Source: Smithella sp.
Lineage (GTDB): Bacteria > Desulfobacterota > Syntrophia > Syntrophales > Smithellaceae
Length of the DNA: 49,299 bases
Direction of reading: 5' to 3'
Assembly (NCBI GenBank): GCA_012522275.1
Contig: JAAYKU010000289.1
Coordinates: 1-49,299 of the forward strand
In this document: in pieces, positions 33,000-40,549 of the stretch
Layout: every line of letters starts with the position of its first letter
Numbering within the stretch: the first letter of the stretch is position 1
Made by a program: the position numbers and the translations under genes
Notes under the pieces: model-generated
The model's database searches: none
Told to the model about the DNA's origin: nothing
Seen by the model: only the letters and a program-made list of their open reading frames with translations

Positions 33000-33027
33000 C
33001 TTTTATTCAACGGGTGCTTTTTGTCAA
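33000..33027 (-). promoter_or_regulatory. promoter of tRNA-Gly and possibly the rimP operon
   Basis: On the minus strand TTGACA (33022-33027), a 16-bp spacer and TAAAAG (33000-33005), 15 bp before the tRNA 5' end. The -35 is perfect, the -10 moderate. Confidence 0.65.
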
Positions 33028-33416
33028 GAAATATTTACGGACAGCCACAGGGCTTGAGCAAAGCCCCGCCTGTAGCGACTCTTTTTTCCGTTTGCGTATC
33101 CGGACGACCGGCTCCGTTTTTTACAAAACCGGGACACCGCCGCAGGCAGACTGTCTGCGAGTACCAGCCCTTCGGGCTATTGTGCCTGTCACCGTCGGAC
33201 AGATTACCGCTGTGTCGGGCAAAGGTATAAAGCGATGAGTGCTTTATCGTGGGATCACGTCAGATTGATCGCTACACAACATTGGCAGCATGCAGCAGCT
33301 TCATGACTCAGCCGCATTCTTTTCGGTCTTCCATGATCAAGACGTTGATATATTGACATTGCAGCCGCAGAGATGCTAAAAAACAAGTTAAACATACGCT
33401 TGAGGCGGCTCTGCTT
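33028..33416. other. non-coding gap between tRNA-Gly and the amidohydrolase
   Basis: No gene is supported. Frames on either strand here have no Shine-Dalgarno sequence and unnatural composition. A small GGGCTT/AAGCCC repeat near 33052 is the only structure seen apart from the two divergent promoters. Confidence 0.5.
33353..33382 (+). promoter_or_regulatory. probable amidohydrolase promoter
   Basis: TTGACA (33353-33358), an 18-bp spacer and TAAAAA (33377-33382), about 35 bp before the start codon. Confidence 0.5.
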
Positions 33417-34280
33417 ATGGCAAAGATTCCCGAACAAATAATCGATTTCCATGTGCATTTGTTTCCCGACAGGCTTTTTGACGCCATATGGGATGCCTTT
33501 GTCCGACATTACGACTGGAATATCATTCATCGCCATTATTATAAGGAGTGTATCGAACGTTTGAACCAAGGAGGGGTAGGCGTCATTGTTTATTCCAACT
33601 ACGCTCACCGTGCCGGCATCGCAGAGGGACTCAACCGGTGGAACGAAAGCATCCTTCAGGAATATGACCATCTCTACTGCTTCGCCGCGTATCACCCGGA
33701 CGATCCTCATGCACTGGACATGGCCGGACGGCTTCTTGAAAATCCGAAAATACTCGGGTTTAAACTCCAGCTCCTGGTACAGAACTTCTATCCATTCGAT
33801 CCCCGACTCTTCCCCTTATACGAGATGGTCATCGAAAAAAACAAGCATCTCCTTTTTCACACAGGGACAGGGCCGGTAGGGAATCAATATGTCGGTCTTG
33901 AATCTTTCATGAGGGCACTGCAAAAATTCCCCGACTTGCCCGCCACCGTTGCCCATCTGGGGGCGCATGAATATGAGGGCTTCATCGGCCTTTTGGACGG
34001 GCACCCGAATTTGTACCTCGATACAGCCTTTTGCTTTCTGCCGCCGCCATATCAGGGATATACGCTTGGCCCCGGTTATCTTGAAAAATATAAATCGAGA
34101 GTTTTATACGGATCAGACTATCCCAACCTGATCACACCGCGGGAGTCGGAAATTGAAAACCTTTTGGAAATGGGCCTCTCGCAGGACTTTTACGATAAAG
34201 TTTTCCATGACAACGGCATTGCCCTCATCCGCTCGCTGACAGGAAAACCCGGCGGTGAAGTGCCTGACGCTCAAGCTTGA
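33417..34280 (+). CDS. amidohydrolase-2 family metal-dependent hydrolase or decarboxylase
   Basis: 287 aa, a TIM-barrel amidohydrolase. The first metal ligands are in IIDFHVHLFPD (about residues 8-18). HTGTG, then VAHLGAHEYEGF and the terminal LYGSDYPNL (with the Asp of the family's GSD motif) supply the others. These motifs match the ACMSD/gamma-resorcylate decarboxylase/TIM-barrel hydrolase group (Amidohydro_2), whose members act on aromatic acids, lactones and other substrates. The substrate here cannot be told. GAGG lies upstream of the ATG. It stands alone, with a promoter upstream and about 460 bp of non-coding DNA downstream. Confidence 0.85.
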   Translation: MAKIPEQIIDFHVHLFPDRLFDAIWDAFVRHYDWNIIHRHYYKECIERLNQGGVGVIVYSNYAHRAGIAEGLNRWNESILQEYDHLYCFAAYHPDDPHALDMAGRLLENPKILGFKLQLLVQNFYPFDPRLFPLYEMVIEKNKHLLFHTGTGPVGNQYVGLESFMRALQKFPDLPATVAHLGAHEYEGFIGLLDGHPNLYLDTAFCFLPPPYQGYTLGPGYLEKYKSRVLYGSDYPNLITPRESEIENLLEMGLSQDFYDKVFHDNGIALIRSLTGKPGGEVPDAQA

Positions 34281-34744
34281 CGGACAAAACGTCAACAATG
34301 TCTATCGATGCGGTTTTCGAACTGATTTGTCCGCCCCGGCCATTCAATCCTGATTTCCCCCTCCCTCAAAAAATGGACCGCCTATATACGGTCTCATAAT
34401 TGTGAGACCTTTGCGCAATTTCCACAAATTAATTAAGATGGCCATTACTACGAAAATAGAATCATTGGATTATTTTCATGTCCACGTGACGTCACGGGGG
34501 CATGAACGTTTCGTGTACAGACAGTAATCCAGCATTATTAATATTGATTGTGCCGGCTCCTCCCATGGCAAAAAGCAGTTGCCTACAGGCGATAGCTTAT
34601 GGGCTGCAGGTCAAATGCTGAATAACAATTTTCCATTGCCACTCATCACTTGGCACTGACTTCTGATCTCTATAATTTTTCCACCATCGACTATCCAACC
34701 CACCATGCACCATAACTATAAGTCATGAGCGATAGCCTTTCGCC
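34281..34744. other. non-coding gap with a 20-bp palindrome; possible insertion-sequence relic
   Basis: GGTCTCA-TAATTG-TGAGACC (34390-34409) is a perfect inverted repeat with 7-bp arms. The right arm continues as GAGACCTTTGCGCAA, which from memory resembles the terminal repeats of some IS5-group elements. A 29-codon frame (34438-34527, beginning MAITTKIESLDYFHV) follows. No matching opposite end was found. The rest is AT-rich and shows nothing else. Alternatively the palindrome is an operator or a weak terminator after the amidohydrolase. Confidence 0.35.
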
Positions 34745-35443
34745 CTAATCAGGGCGCTGCTTGAGCACCACCAGCGCGTCGACAACAACCGGTTTGGGAC
34801 CGGACAGAATCACGGGGTTGAGGTCGATTTCCATAATGTCCGGGTTTTCCAGGCCGATGCGGCCGATGCTGATGAGCATTTCCGTCAGGCGCTTTTCATC
34901 CGCCGCCTCCATACCGCGCACGGCATCGAGAATCTTGTGGCCTTTAATCTCTTTCATCATTTCCCGCGCGTCATAGGCCTCCAGCGGGGCACGGCGAAAA
35001 GAGACGTCACGCAGGATTTCAGTAAAAATCCCTCCCAGCCCAAACATTACGCACGGGCCAAACTGCGGGTCGCGGGTAAGCCCCATGACCAGCTCGCGCC
35101 TGCCTTTGACCATCTCCTGGACCAGCACCCCTCCTTCAAATCCCTCCATGCCCGCCATGATTTCACGATACGCTTTTTTCGCCTCCGTGGCGGTGCGGAC
35201 ATCCACGTGGATCAGCCCCTTTTCCGTTTTGTGGGCGATGTCGGCTGAACAGCCCTTCATCACCAGCGGAAAGCCGATTTTCTCTATGGCTTTGGGCAGG
35301 CCGTCTTTGTCTTTGAGAAGAATTTCCTTCGTGATGGGAATGCCATAGGCGGCAAGAAGCTGCTTTGATTCATACTCCGAAAGCGCCTTGCGCCCTTTCT
35401 TCACCGCTTTCTCAATGATTTTGGCTGCTTTATCGTTTTTCAT
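34745..35443 (-). CDS. ADP-forming acyl-CoA synthetase, beta subunit (ATP-grasp)
   Basis: 232 aa from the ATG at 35441-35443, which has GGAGA just upstream; it overlaps the alpha-subunit gene by 14 bp. It is the ATP-grasp_5 domain of acetate/acyl-CoA ligases (ADP-forming), which make ATP from acyl-CoA, ADP and phosphate. Visible motifs are KALSEYESKQLLAAYGIP, PLVMKGCSADIAHKTEKGLIH, GVLVQEMVKGRRELVMGLTRDPQFGP and GGIFTEILRDVSFRRAP, with the metal-binding EIDLNPVI near the end. The length is normal for a separate beta subunit. It forms a two-gene unit with the alpha subunit. The 6-bp hairpin CGCCCT-GATT-AGGGCG spans its stop codon. Confidence 0.93.
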   Translation of the reverse strand: MKNDKAAKIIEKAVKKGRKALSEYESKQLLAAYGIPITKEILLKDKDGLPKAIEKIGFPLVMKGCSADIAHKTEKGLIHVDVRTATEAKKAYREIMAGMEGFEGGVLVQEMVKGRRELVMGLTRDPQFGPCVMFGLGGIFTEILRDVSFRRAPLEAYDAREMMKEIKGHKILDAVRGMEAADEKRLTEMLISIGRIGLENPDIMEIDLNPVILSGPKPVVVDALVVLKQRPD

Positions 35444-36941
35444 TTTCTCTCCTTCCATAATATGTGTTCATGTGGGCTATCGCCCTGATCGCTTCGTGCA
35501 ATTCATCAAACACAGGAATGCCGCGCCGGACGTATTCCTGCCGCGTTGATGCGATAAGAGAGGTGATGTCCATGTTCCCGGGACCGCGCCGGGCATTGGG
35601 CAAAACCGCCACCACCGGCTTGCCGGTTTTATTTATCACGTCGTCCACCGCTTCAACAAGTTCTTTATAAGGCACCATTTTATCAATCGGCACATCAAGC
35701 ATAATAGCATAGGGGTTGTAATGGAAAAGCAGCGAAACGATGATCTGCAGCTCAATACGCGGGTCCTGCGCCGCATTCAAAAGAACTTTTTTCAAAACAG
35801 AGGGCGCCACCAGTGGATTGGCCACGTCCACGGGGTTGATTGCGCTTGATCCCGGTCTCGGAAGAAGGCTCTCGATACGCTCGCGAATATCGCCTGAAAG
35901 CGGGGGTATATCAATGCCGTGTCTTTCGGCGATGTCACAGGCGGCCACGCCGATGGCCCCTCCGCCGCCGATCACGGCAATATTGCGGAAAGACTTTTTT
36001 GGCAGCAGCGAAAAAGCCGTGACGGCCTGCATAAGCTCCTGAGTATCGAAAACCTGCACGGCGCCTGTCTGCTTTAAAACGGAGCTCCAGATAACGCCGC
36101 TTCCGCCCATCGAGGCGGTGTGGCTGGCGACGCTTCTGGCGCCGGCCTTCGAAAGCCCCCCTTTAAAAATGATGACCGGTTTGCGTGCGGCCGCGGCTTT
36201 GAGTTCGCGGAAAAAAACATCACCATCTTTGATGCCTTCAATGTACATCGAAATAACTTCCGTTTCCGGATCGCCTGCCAGATGACAAAGAAGTTCAGCC
36301 TCCCGCAGGTCGGCGCCGTTGCCGAAACTGACCATCTTGCTGAAACGGACTCCCCGCCATTGTCCCGCGTGCGCGAAATCGATGGCCATGCCGCCGCTTT
36401 GCGCCAGAAAGGCCACATTTCCGCTTTCCCGCGACAAGTCCGGACCGGGCAGCATCGTCAGACCGCTTCGGGGGCAGTAGATGCCAAAGCAGTTAGGGCC
36501 GACAACCCTGATCCCCCGCGAGGCTATTTCACGAATCTGATTTTCCAGTTGTACCCCTTCCTTGGTTACTAGTTCACTGAAACCGGAAGAAAGAATTTCC
36601 GCTCCTGCCACGCCGATTTTCAAACAGGCCTCCAGAGCCGGGGGTACCAATTTCGCGGCCACGGCAATAACGGCAAAGTCCACCCTGTCCGGAATATCCT
36701 CCACCCGCCTGTAAATTTCCAGACCGAAGACACTGCCGCCTCTGGGGTTAACAGGATAAATTTTTCCCTCAAAACCCATCTCCATGAGTACCCTGAGCAT
36801 ACCGGTCCCGAAGCCGGCGGCGTTTTCATCCGCCGAAACACCTAGAATCGCAATTGATTCAGGGTGAAAGATTCTTTCGAAATCCGCGTTCGGAAACTGA
36901 CTTTCCTCCGGGGCGCGTGCCTGTTTTTTCCGCACCGACAT
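35430..36941 (-). CDS. ADP-forming acyl-CoA synthetase, alpha subunit
   Basis: 503 aa. It holds the CoA-binding (HPESIAILGVSADENAAGFGTGML, YPVNPRG) and succinyl-CoA synthetase-like ligase domains. VGPNCFGIYCPRSGLTMLPG and the phosphohistidine motif SHTASMGGSG (about residue 270) are characteristic; the His is phosphorylated and swings between alpha and beta subunits. GGGGAIGVAACDIAERHGI and GSSAINPVDVANPL follow. Such enzymes let fermenters and syntrophs conserve energy from acetyl-CoA or other acyl-CoAs. It lies 51 bp after a marR gene, with a MarR-like operator between them. Confidence 0.94.
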   Translation of the reverse strand: MSVRKKQARAPEESQFPNADFERIFHPESIAILGVSADENAAGFGTGMLRVLMEMGFEGKIYPVNPRGGSVFGLEIYRRVEDIPDRVDFAVIAVAAKLVPPALEACLKIGVAGAEILSSGFSELVTKEGVQLENQIREIASRGIRVVGPNCFGIYCPRSGLTMLPGPDLSRESGNVAFLAQSGGMAIDFAHAGQWRGVRFSKMVSFGNGADLREAELLCHLAGDPETEVISMYIEGIKDGDVFFRELKAAAARKPVIIFKGGLSKAGARSVASHTASMGGSGVIWSSVLKQTGAVQVFDTQELMQAVTAFSLLPKKSFRNIAVIGGGGAIGVAACDIAERHGIDIPPLSGDIRERIESLLPRPGSSAINPVDVANPLVAPSVLKKVLLNAAQDPRIELQIIVSLLFHYNPYAIMLDVPIDKMVPYKELVEAVDDVINKTGKPVVAVLPNARRGPGNMDITSLIASTRQEYVRRGIPVFDELHEAIRAIAHMNTYYGRRENEKR

Positions 36942-36967
36942 GATTTACCTCCGTTTTGAGAACAGCA

Positions 36968-36985
36968 TATCTTGTATACAAAATA
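36968..36985 (-). promoter_or_regulatory. MarR operator candidate, copy 1 (before the acyl-CoA synthetase genes)
   Basis: TATCTTGTATACAAAATA on the plus strand, with the perfect 10-bp palindrome TTGTATACAA at its centre, in the 51-bp gap between marR and the alpha-subunit gene. It matches copy 2 at 15 of 18 positions. Confidence 0.55.
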
Positions 36986-36992
36986 TACCGTC

Positions 36993-37460
36993 CTATTTGC
37001 GCAAATCTTTGAGCAACCTGATCAAAAGCAGCCTCTCCTCCGTGTTGAATACGGAAAGGACTTTCCGGTTGAGCTTTTCCGTCTCCTGGATGAATTCGTC
37101 GCGCAGCTTCTGTGACTTGTCCGACAACTTAATACTCAAAACCCGCCGGTCTTCCCTGACCGTGCTTTTCACGATCCAGCCCGCTTCGGACATGCGGTCG
37201 AGTACGCCGGACAAAGTGGCGCTGTCGAGAGCCAGACGCCTGCCCAGCTCTCCCGCGGAGAGATCCTCTTCTTCATAAAGAGCGTGCAGAACCAGACCCT
37301 GCATGGGCGTCATGCCATACGGCAGAAGGCGGGCCTTGAAAGTGCCGTAAACCTTCTGATTGGCCTTTGATAGAATAAAGAGAATGACGTCCTGATAACT
37401 GATCATATAGAACAACTGCCTGACTTCGCGCGTGAAGGGCAGGTGTTCATCCGGCATCAT
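36993..37460 (-). CDS. MarR-family transcriptional regulator
   Basis: 155 aa from the ATG at 37458-37460 with AGGTG eight bases upstream; a TTG at 37487 would add nine residues. The winged-helix core is clear: LLPYGMTPMQGLVLHALYEEEDLSAGELGRRLALDSATLSGVLDRMSEAGWI, then the wing VREDRRVLSIKLSDKSQKL, with long dimerisation helices at both ends. MarR proteins usually repress their own gene and neighbours until a small aromatic or acyl-CoA-type ligand binds. Operator-like sequences on both sides of the gene, and the adjacent acyl-CoA synthetase genes, suggest that target. The ligand is unknown. Confidence 0.93.
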   Translation of the reverse strand: MMPDEHLPFTREVRQLFYMISYQDVILFILSKANQKVYGTFKARLLPYGMTPMQGLVLHALYEEEDLSAGELGRRLALDSATLSGVLDRMSEAGWIVKSTVREDRRVLSIKLSDKSQKLRDEFIQETEKLNRKVLSVFNTEERLLLIRLLKDLRK

Positions 37461-37512
37461 CGGCGGCGACACCTGTACCCGTTTCAAATTCCACGTCCGG
37501 GGGCGGGAATAT

Positions 37513-37530
37513 TATTTAGCATACAAAATA
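37513..37530 (-). promoter_or_regulatory. MarR operator candidate, copy 2 (upstream of marR)
   Basis: TATTTAGCATACAAAATA on the plus strand, 53-70 bp before the marR start. It shares 15 of 18 positions with copy 1, in the same orientation. Confidence 0.5.
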
Positions 37531-37568
37531 AATAAACGGACGGGGCAAGTCAAGCTGATTCTGGACAC

Positions 37569-37599
37569 AAAAAAAGGAATCAGCAAAGTGACTGATCCC
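37569..37599 (-). terminator. tRNA-Arg terminator
   Basis: On the minus strand GGGATCAG (37592-37599) pairs with CTGATTCC (37576-37583) with one G-U pair and an 8-base loop, then TTTTTTT (37569-37575). It begins 11 bp after the tRNA. Confidence 0.8.
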
Positions 37600-37609
37600 C
37601 TGTTTTTAT

Positions 37610-37686
37610 TGGCGCGCCTGGTAGGATTCGAACCTACGGCCCCCAGATTCGTAGTCTGGTGCTCTATCCAGCTGAGCTACAGGCGC
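37610..37686 (-). tRNA. tRNA-Arg (anticodon ACG)
   Basis: Read on the minus strand: acceptor GCGCCTG with CAGGCGC, discriminator G, CCA encoded at 37610-37612. Anticodon stem CCAGA/TCTGG encloses loop CTACGAA with anticodon ACG (complement of 37650-37652), which is normally edited to ICG and reads CGU, CGC and CGA. The D arm is GCTCAGCTGGATAGAGC and the T arm GTAGGTTCGAATCCTAC. It has its own promoter and terminator. Confidence 0.96.
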
Positions 37687-37711
37687 GCTCACTGACCGTA
37701 AATGAAGGAGC

Positions 37712-37740
37712 CCTATAGCATATTATCGGCCCGATGCAAA
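37712..37740 (-). promoter_or_regulatory. promoter of tRNA-Arg
   Basis: On the minus strand TTTGCA (37735-37740), a 17-bp spacer and TATAGG (37712-37717), preceded by TGC as an extended -10. The start falls about 20 bp before the tRNA. Confidence 0.6.
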
Positions 37741-37744
37741 ATAA

Positions 37745-37771
37745 AAATACAGCCGCACAGCAGCTGTATTT
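37745..37771. repeat. 9-bp inverted repeat upstream of the sigma-54 activator gene
   Basis: AAATACAGC (37745-37753) and GCTGTATTT (37763-37771) form a perfect hairpin stem. For minus-strand transcription it is followed by TTATTTT, so it could act as a terminator, but no minus-strand gene precedes it. An operator role is also possible. Confidence 0.4.
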
Positions 37772-37864
37772 CTTACGCAGCAGTCATCTTTGACTTGCAG
37801 GGCAATCCGTAGTAAGGAAAAATTAAAACTCATTGTCCTGATCTTCTAGTGAAAGGTGCTTTTT

Positions 37865-40030
37865 ATGGCCGACAGACCATACCGAGCGTCCCGCCGCGAC
37901 AGTTTTGTCTTTCCCCGCGGCGAAGAAAAACCCGCCGTTGACCGCGAAGCATCGGCACCCCTGCCCGCCGGAGATGTTTTGGCTCTTGCGGGAGCGGCAG
38001 GCGTGGGGCTTTATGTTGTTTACGACGCCTGTTTCAGCTACACCAACGCTCATCTGGCAAAACTCCTTTCCTATCCGGGCGCACGCGATCTTGTCGGCAA
38101 AAATCTCTCCGAAGTAATCCATCCCGAGGATTGCCGCCTGCTGCCCGCGGACACTCCCCCCGGCGTGGATCCTGACGCTCTCATCGTACGCCTGCTGAAA
38201 AAAGACGGAGGCATTTTGCCTGCCGCGCTGACTTGCCGGAGTATTGATTTTCAGGGGGTAAAGGCCCGCGCCGGGTGCGTGATCAGCATAGACACCATGG
38301 TACACAGACTGGGTGAACTGGAAGATTCACTAAAGCGCTATGAAACCATCCTCGATGACGTCAATGTCCAGCTCAGTGAAATTGACCTGCACGGTAATAT
38401 CACTTTTATCAACGACGCAGGCTGCCGGACGTGGAAACTGCCGCGCGAGGAGCTGATGGGAATGAATTACCGTCACTACATGAAGGACAGGGACATCCGG
38501 GAATATGATCGGCTCTACAAAAAGGTTTATTTTACCGGCATACCGATGCAAAACGTGATCCTGGAGGTGACGGACCGCGAAGGCGTGCAAAAAACGATTG
38601 AAAAGTCTGTCTCGCTGGCCCGCAATGCGGCAGGCTTGATTTACGGTTTCCGCATGGTATCGCGCGATGTGACGGAAAAACGCGAGGCGGAAAAGAAACT
38701 GGCCGAACAGCGTCTGCGCCTGGAGGCCATTTTCAGCAGCGTGAAAGACGCGATCATTACGGTTGACCCGGATTTTGCCGTCATCGATGCCAACAAATCG
38801 ATCGAGAGCATCTGTCCGGTACAGGTGTGCGATATTACCGGACAAAAATTCACCGCCTGCACAGGCCTCTGCGGACAGGCATGCGCCGAAGTCCTCAAGC
38901 AGACCCTGGAGAAAAAAACGGCGGTACGTGAATACCGGATTGAATGCGACCACAAGGCGAGGCCTCAGCAGGTGGTGAGCCTTTCGAGCTCGCCTTTGAT
39001 CGACCCGCAGGGAAATTTCATGGGCGCGGTGATGGTTATCCGTGACGTGACCCTTTTGCGCGACGTGGAGCGCGAGCTCCGGGAGCGTCACCAGTTTCAG
39101 CGGCTGATCGGGCGCAACAAGACCATGCAGAACATATACAGCCTGCTTGAGGATCTGGCGGGCCTGGACACAACCGTTTTGGTCACGGGTGAAAGCGGGA
39201 CGGGGAAGGAACTGGTCGCCCGCGCCTTACACTACAGCGGCAACCGGGCGTTCAAGCCCTTTACCACGGTAAACTGCTCGGCGCTGGCGGAAGGTCTCCT
39301 GGAAAGCGAGCTGTTCGGTCATGTGAAGGGGGCGTTCACCGGCGCCATCAAAGACAAACAGGGGCGCTTTGCCGCAGCCGAAGGGGGGACTATCCTGCTG
39401 GATGAAATCGGCGACATTTCGCCTCTGATGCAGCTCAAGCTGTTGAGAGTCCTTCAGGAAAAGGAATTTGAAATGGTGGGCGATTCCACCCCCCGGAAGG
39501 CGGATGTGCGCGTCATCGCCTGCACGAACAGGAACCTGAAGGAGAAGGTCAAAAAAGGAGAATTCCGTCAGGACCTTTACTACCGTCTCAAGGTGGTCGA
39601 AGTAGAACTTCCGCCACTGCGCGAAAGGCTTGAGGACCTGCCTTTGCTGGTGGACCATTTCCGTCGGAGGTTCAATGAAAGATTCGACAAGAACATCGAA
39701 GGAATATCCATCGAAGTGCTGGGTCTGTTCATGGGTTACACCTGGCCCGGAAATGTGCGCGAGCTCGAACATGTGATGGAACATGCCTTCGTGCTGTGCC
39801 GCGGCGGCACCATCACCTTGCGTCACCTGCCGGCCGACATCACAGCGGCGCGGCAGTCCAGGGACCTGCCACGTATGAAAAGCAAAGCTACGCCCGCTCA
39901 TGAGGCGCAGGCCATACGCGACGCCTTGAATAAAACCGGCTGGAACAAGTCCAAGGCCGCGCGCCTACTGGGCATCGGACGACGGACAATTTACCGGAAA
40001 ATCACAGACTATCAGCTCCGCGATGATTAG
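37865..40030 (+). CDS. sigma-54-dependent transcriptional activator with three PAS domains
   Basis: 721 aa from the ATG at 37865, which has AAGGTG upstream; a GTG at 37856 is an alternative. Three PAS-type sensor domains lie at about residues 40-145, 155-265 and 275-395. The AAA+ domain has Walker A GESGTGKE (about 442), the sigma-54-contacting GAFTGA loop (about 488), Walker B ILLDEIGD and the arginine-finger region. A Fis-type HTH closes it (WNKSKAARLLGIGRRTIYRKI, from about 692). There is no receiver domain, so sensing must be through the PAS domains. The third PAS carries five cysteines within about 26 residues (CPVQVC ... CTGLCGQAC), a possible redox or metal site. Targets are unknown; the neighbouring thioesterase gene is a candidate. 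Confidence 0.93.
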   Translation: MADRPYRASRRDSFVFPRGEEKPAVDREASAPLPAGDVLALAGAAGVGLYVVYDACFSYTNAHLAKLLSYPGARDLVGKNLSEVIHPEDCRLLPADTPPGVDPDALIVRLLKKDGGILPAALTCRSIDFQGVKARAGCVISIDTMVHRLGELEDSLKRYETILDDVNVQLSEIDLHGNITFINDAGCRTWKLPREELMGMNYRHYMKDRDIREYDRLYKKVYFTGIPMQNVILEVTDREGVQKTIEKSVSLARNAAGLIYGFRMVSRDVTEKREAEKKLAEQRLRLEAIFSSVKDAIITVDPDFAVIDANKSIESICPVQVCDITGQKFTACTGLCGQACAEVLKQTLEKKTAVREYRIECDHKARPQQVVSLSSSPLIDPQGNFMGAVMVIRDVTLLRDVERELRERHQFQRLIGRNKTMQNIYSLLEDLAGLDTTVLVTGESGTGKELVARALHYSGNRAFKPFTTVNCSALAEGLLESELFGHVKGAFTGAIKDKQGRFAAAEGGTILLDEIGDISPLMQLKLLRVLQEKEFEMVGDSTPRKADVRVIACTNRNLKEKVKKGEFRQDLYYRLKVVEVELPPLRERLEDLPLLVDHFRRRFNERFDKNIEGISIEVLGLFMGYTWPGNVRELEHVMEHAFVLCRGGTITLRHLPADITAARQSRDLPRMKSKATPAHEAQAIRDALNKTGWNKSKAARLLGIGRRTIYRKITDYQLRDD

Positions 40031-40098
40031 AGTCGCTTGCCCGCTTTTGCCTGCGTTCATTGCACACGGGATGCCGTTTAGAGAAAGGAATAACGTTT

Positions 40099-40506
40099 AT
40101 GGATGAAATGCTGATGATGGGAAAACAGGTTCTGGCGGCGCAGCCGTTCAGTGTTTTGATCGGAGCCGAGCTGACCGGCTTTGCCGTGGGGTTCGCCGAA
40201 CTGAAAGTGCCCGTGAAGCATGAACTCAAGCAGCAGCACGGCTTTTTACATGGCGGCGTTGTAAGCTATGCTGCCGACAATGCGCTTACCTATGTGGGAG
40301 GCAGCGTGCTGGGGCCCGCCGTCGTCACGTCGGAATTCAAAATCAATTATGTAAGACCGGCGGTAGGAGATTACATTGTCGCGCGGGCATCGGCGGTATA
40401 CGCCGGGAAAACGCAGGCGGTATGCCGCTGCGATGTTTATGCCGTCAAGGATCAAAAAGAAAGCCTCTGCGCGACGGCGCAGGGCACCATCACAAAAATC
40501 AGCTGA
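40099..40506 (+). CDS. PaaI-type hotdog-fold thioesterase
   Basis: 135 aa from the ATG at 40099, which follows AAAGGAATAACG; a frame from 40060 is unsupported. The hotdog signature GFLHGGVVSYAADNAL matches the PaaI/YbgC group, where the helix Asp and the HGG loop form the active site. Members hydrolyse acyl- or aryl-CoA thioesters such as hydroxyphenylacetyl-CoA. TSEFKINYVRPAVGDYIVARASAVYAGKT is the usual second half. It lies 68 bp after the sigma-54 activator on the same strand and is convergent with the enoyl-CoA hydratase-like gene. Confidence 0.88.
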   Translation: MDEMLMMGKQVLAAQPFSVLIGAELTGFAVGFAELKVPVKHELKQQHGFLHGGVVSYAADNALTYVGGSVLGPAVVTSEFKINYVRPAVGDYIVARASAVYAGKTQAVCRCDVYAVKDQKESLCATAQGTITKIS

Positions 40507-40549
40507 TCCTGATAAGAACAATATTTCCTTCTTTGCAGCGATCCGGCGT

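Noticed and set aside
32762-33010. Upstream extension of rimP
   Set aside because: It would translate through tRNA-Gly and the terminator; rimP homology begins at the ATG at 32761.
33255-33710. Minus-strand frame overlapping the amidohydrolase start
   Set aside because: No Shine-Dalgarno sequence or recognisable motif, and it overlaps a well-supported gene.
37823-38305. Minus-strand frame opposite the sigma-54 activator
   Set aside because: Antisense of a conserved gene with no supporting signal.
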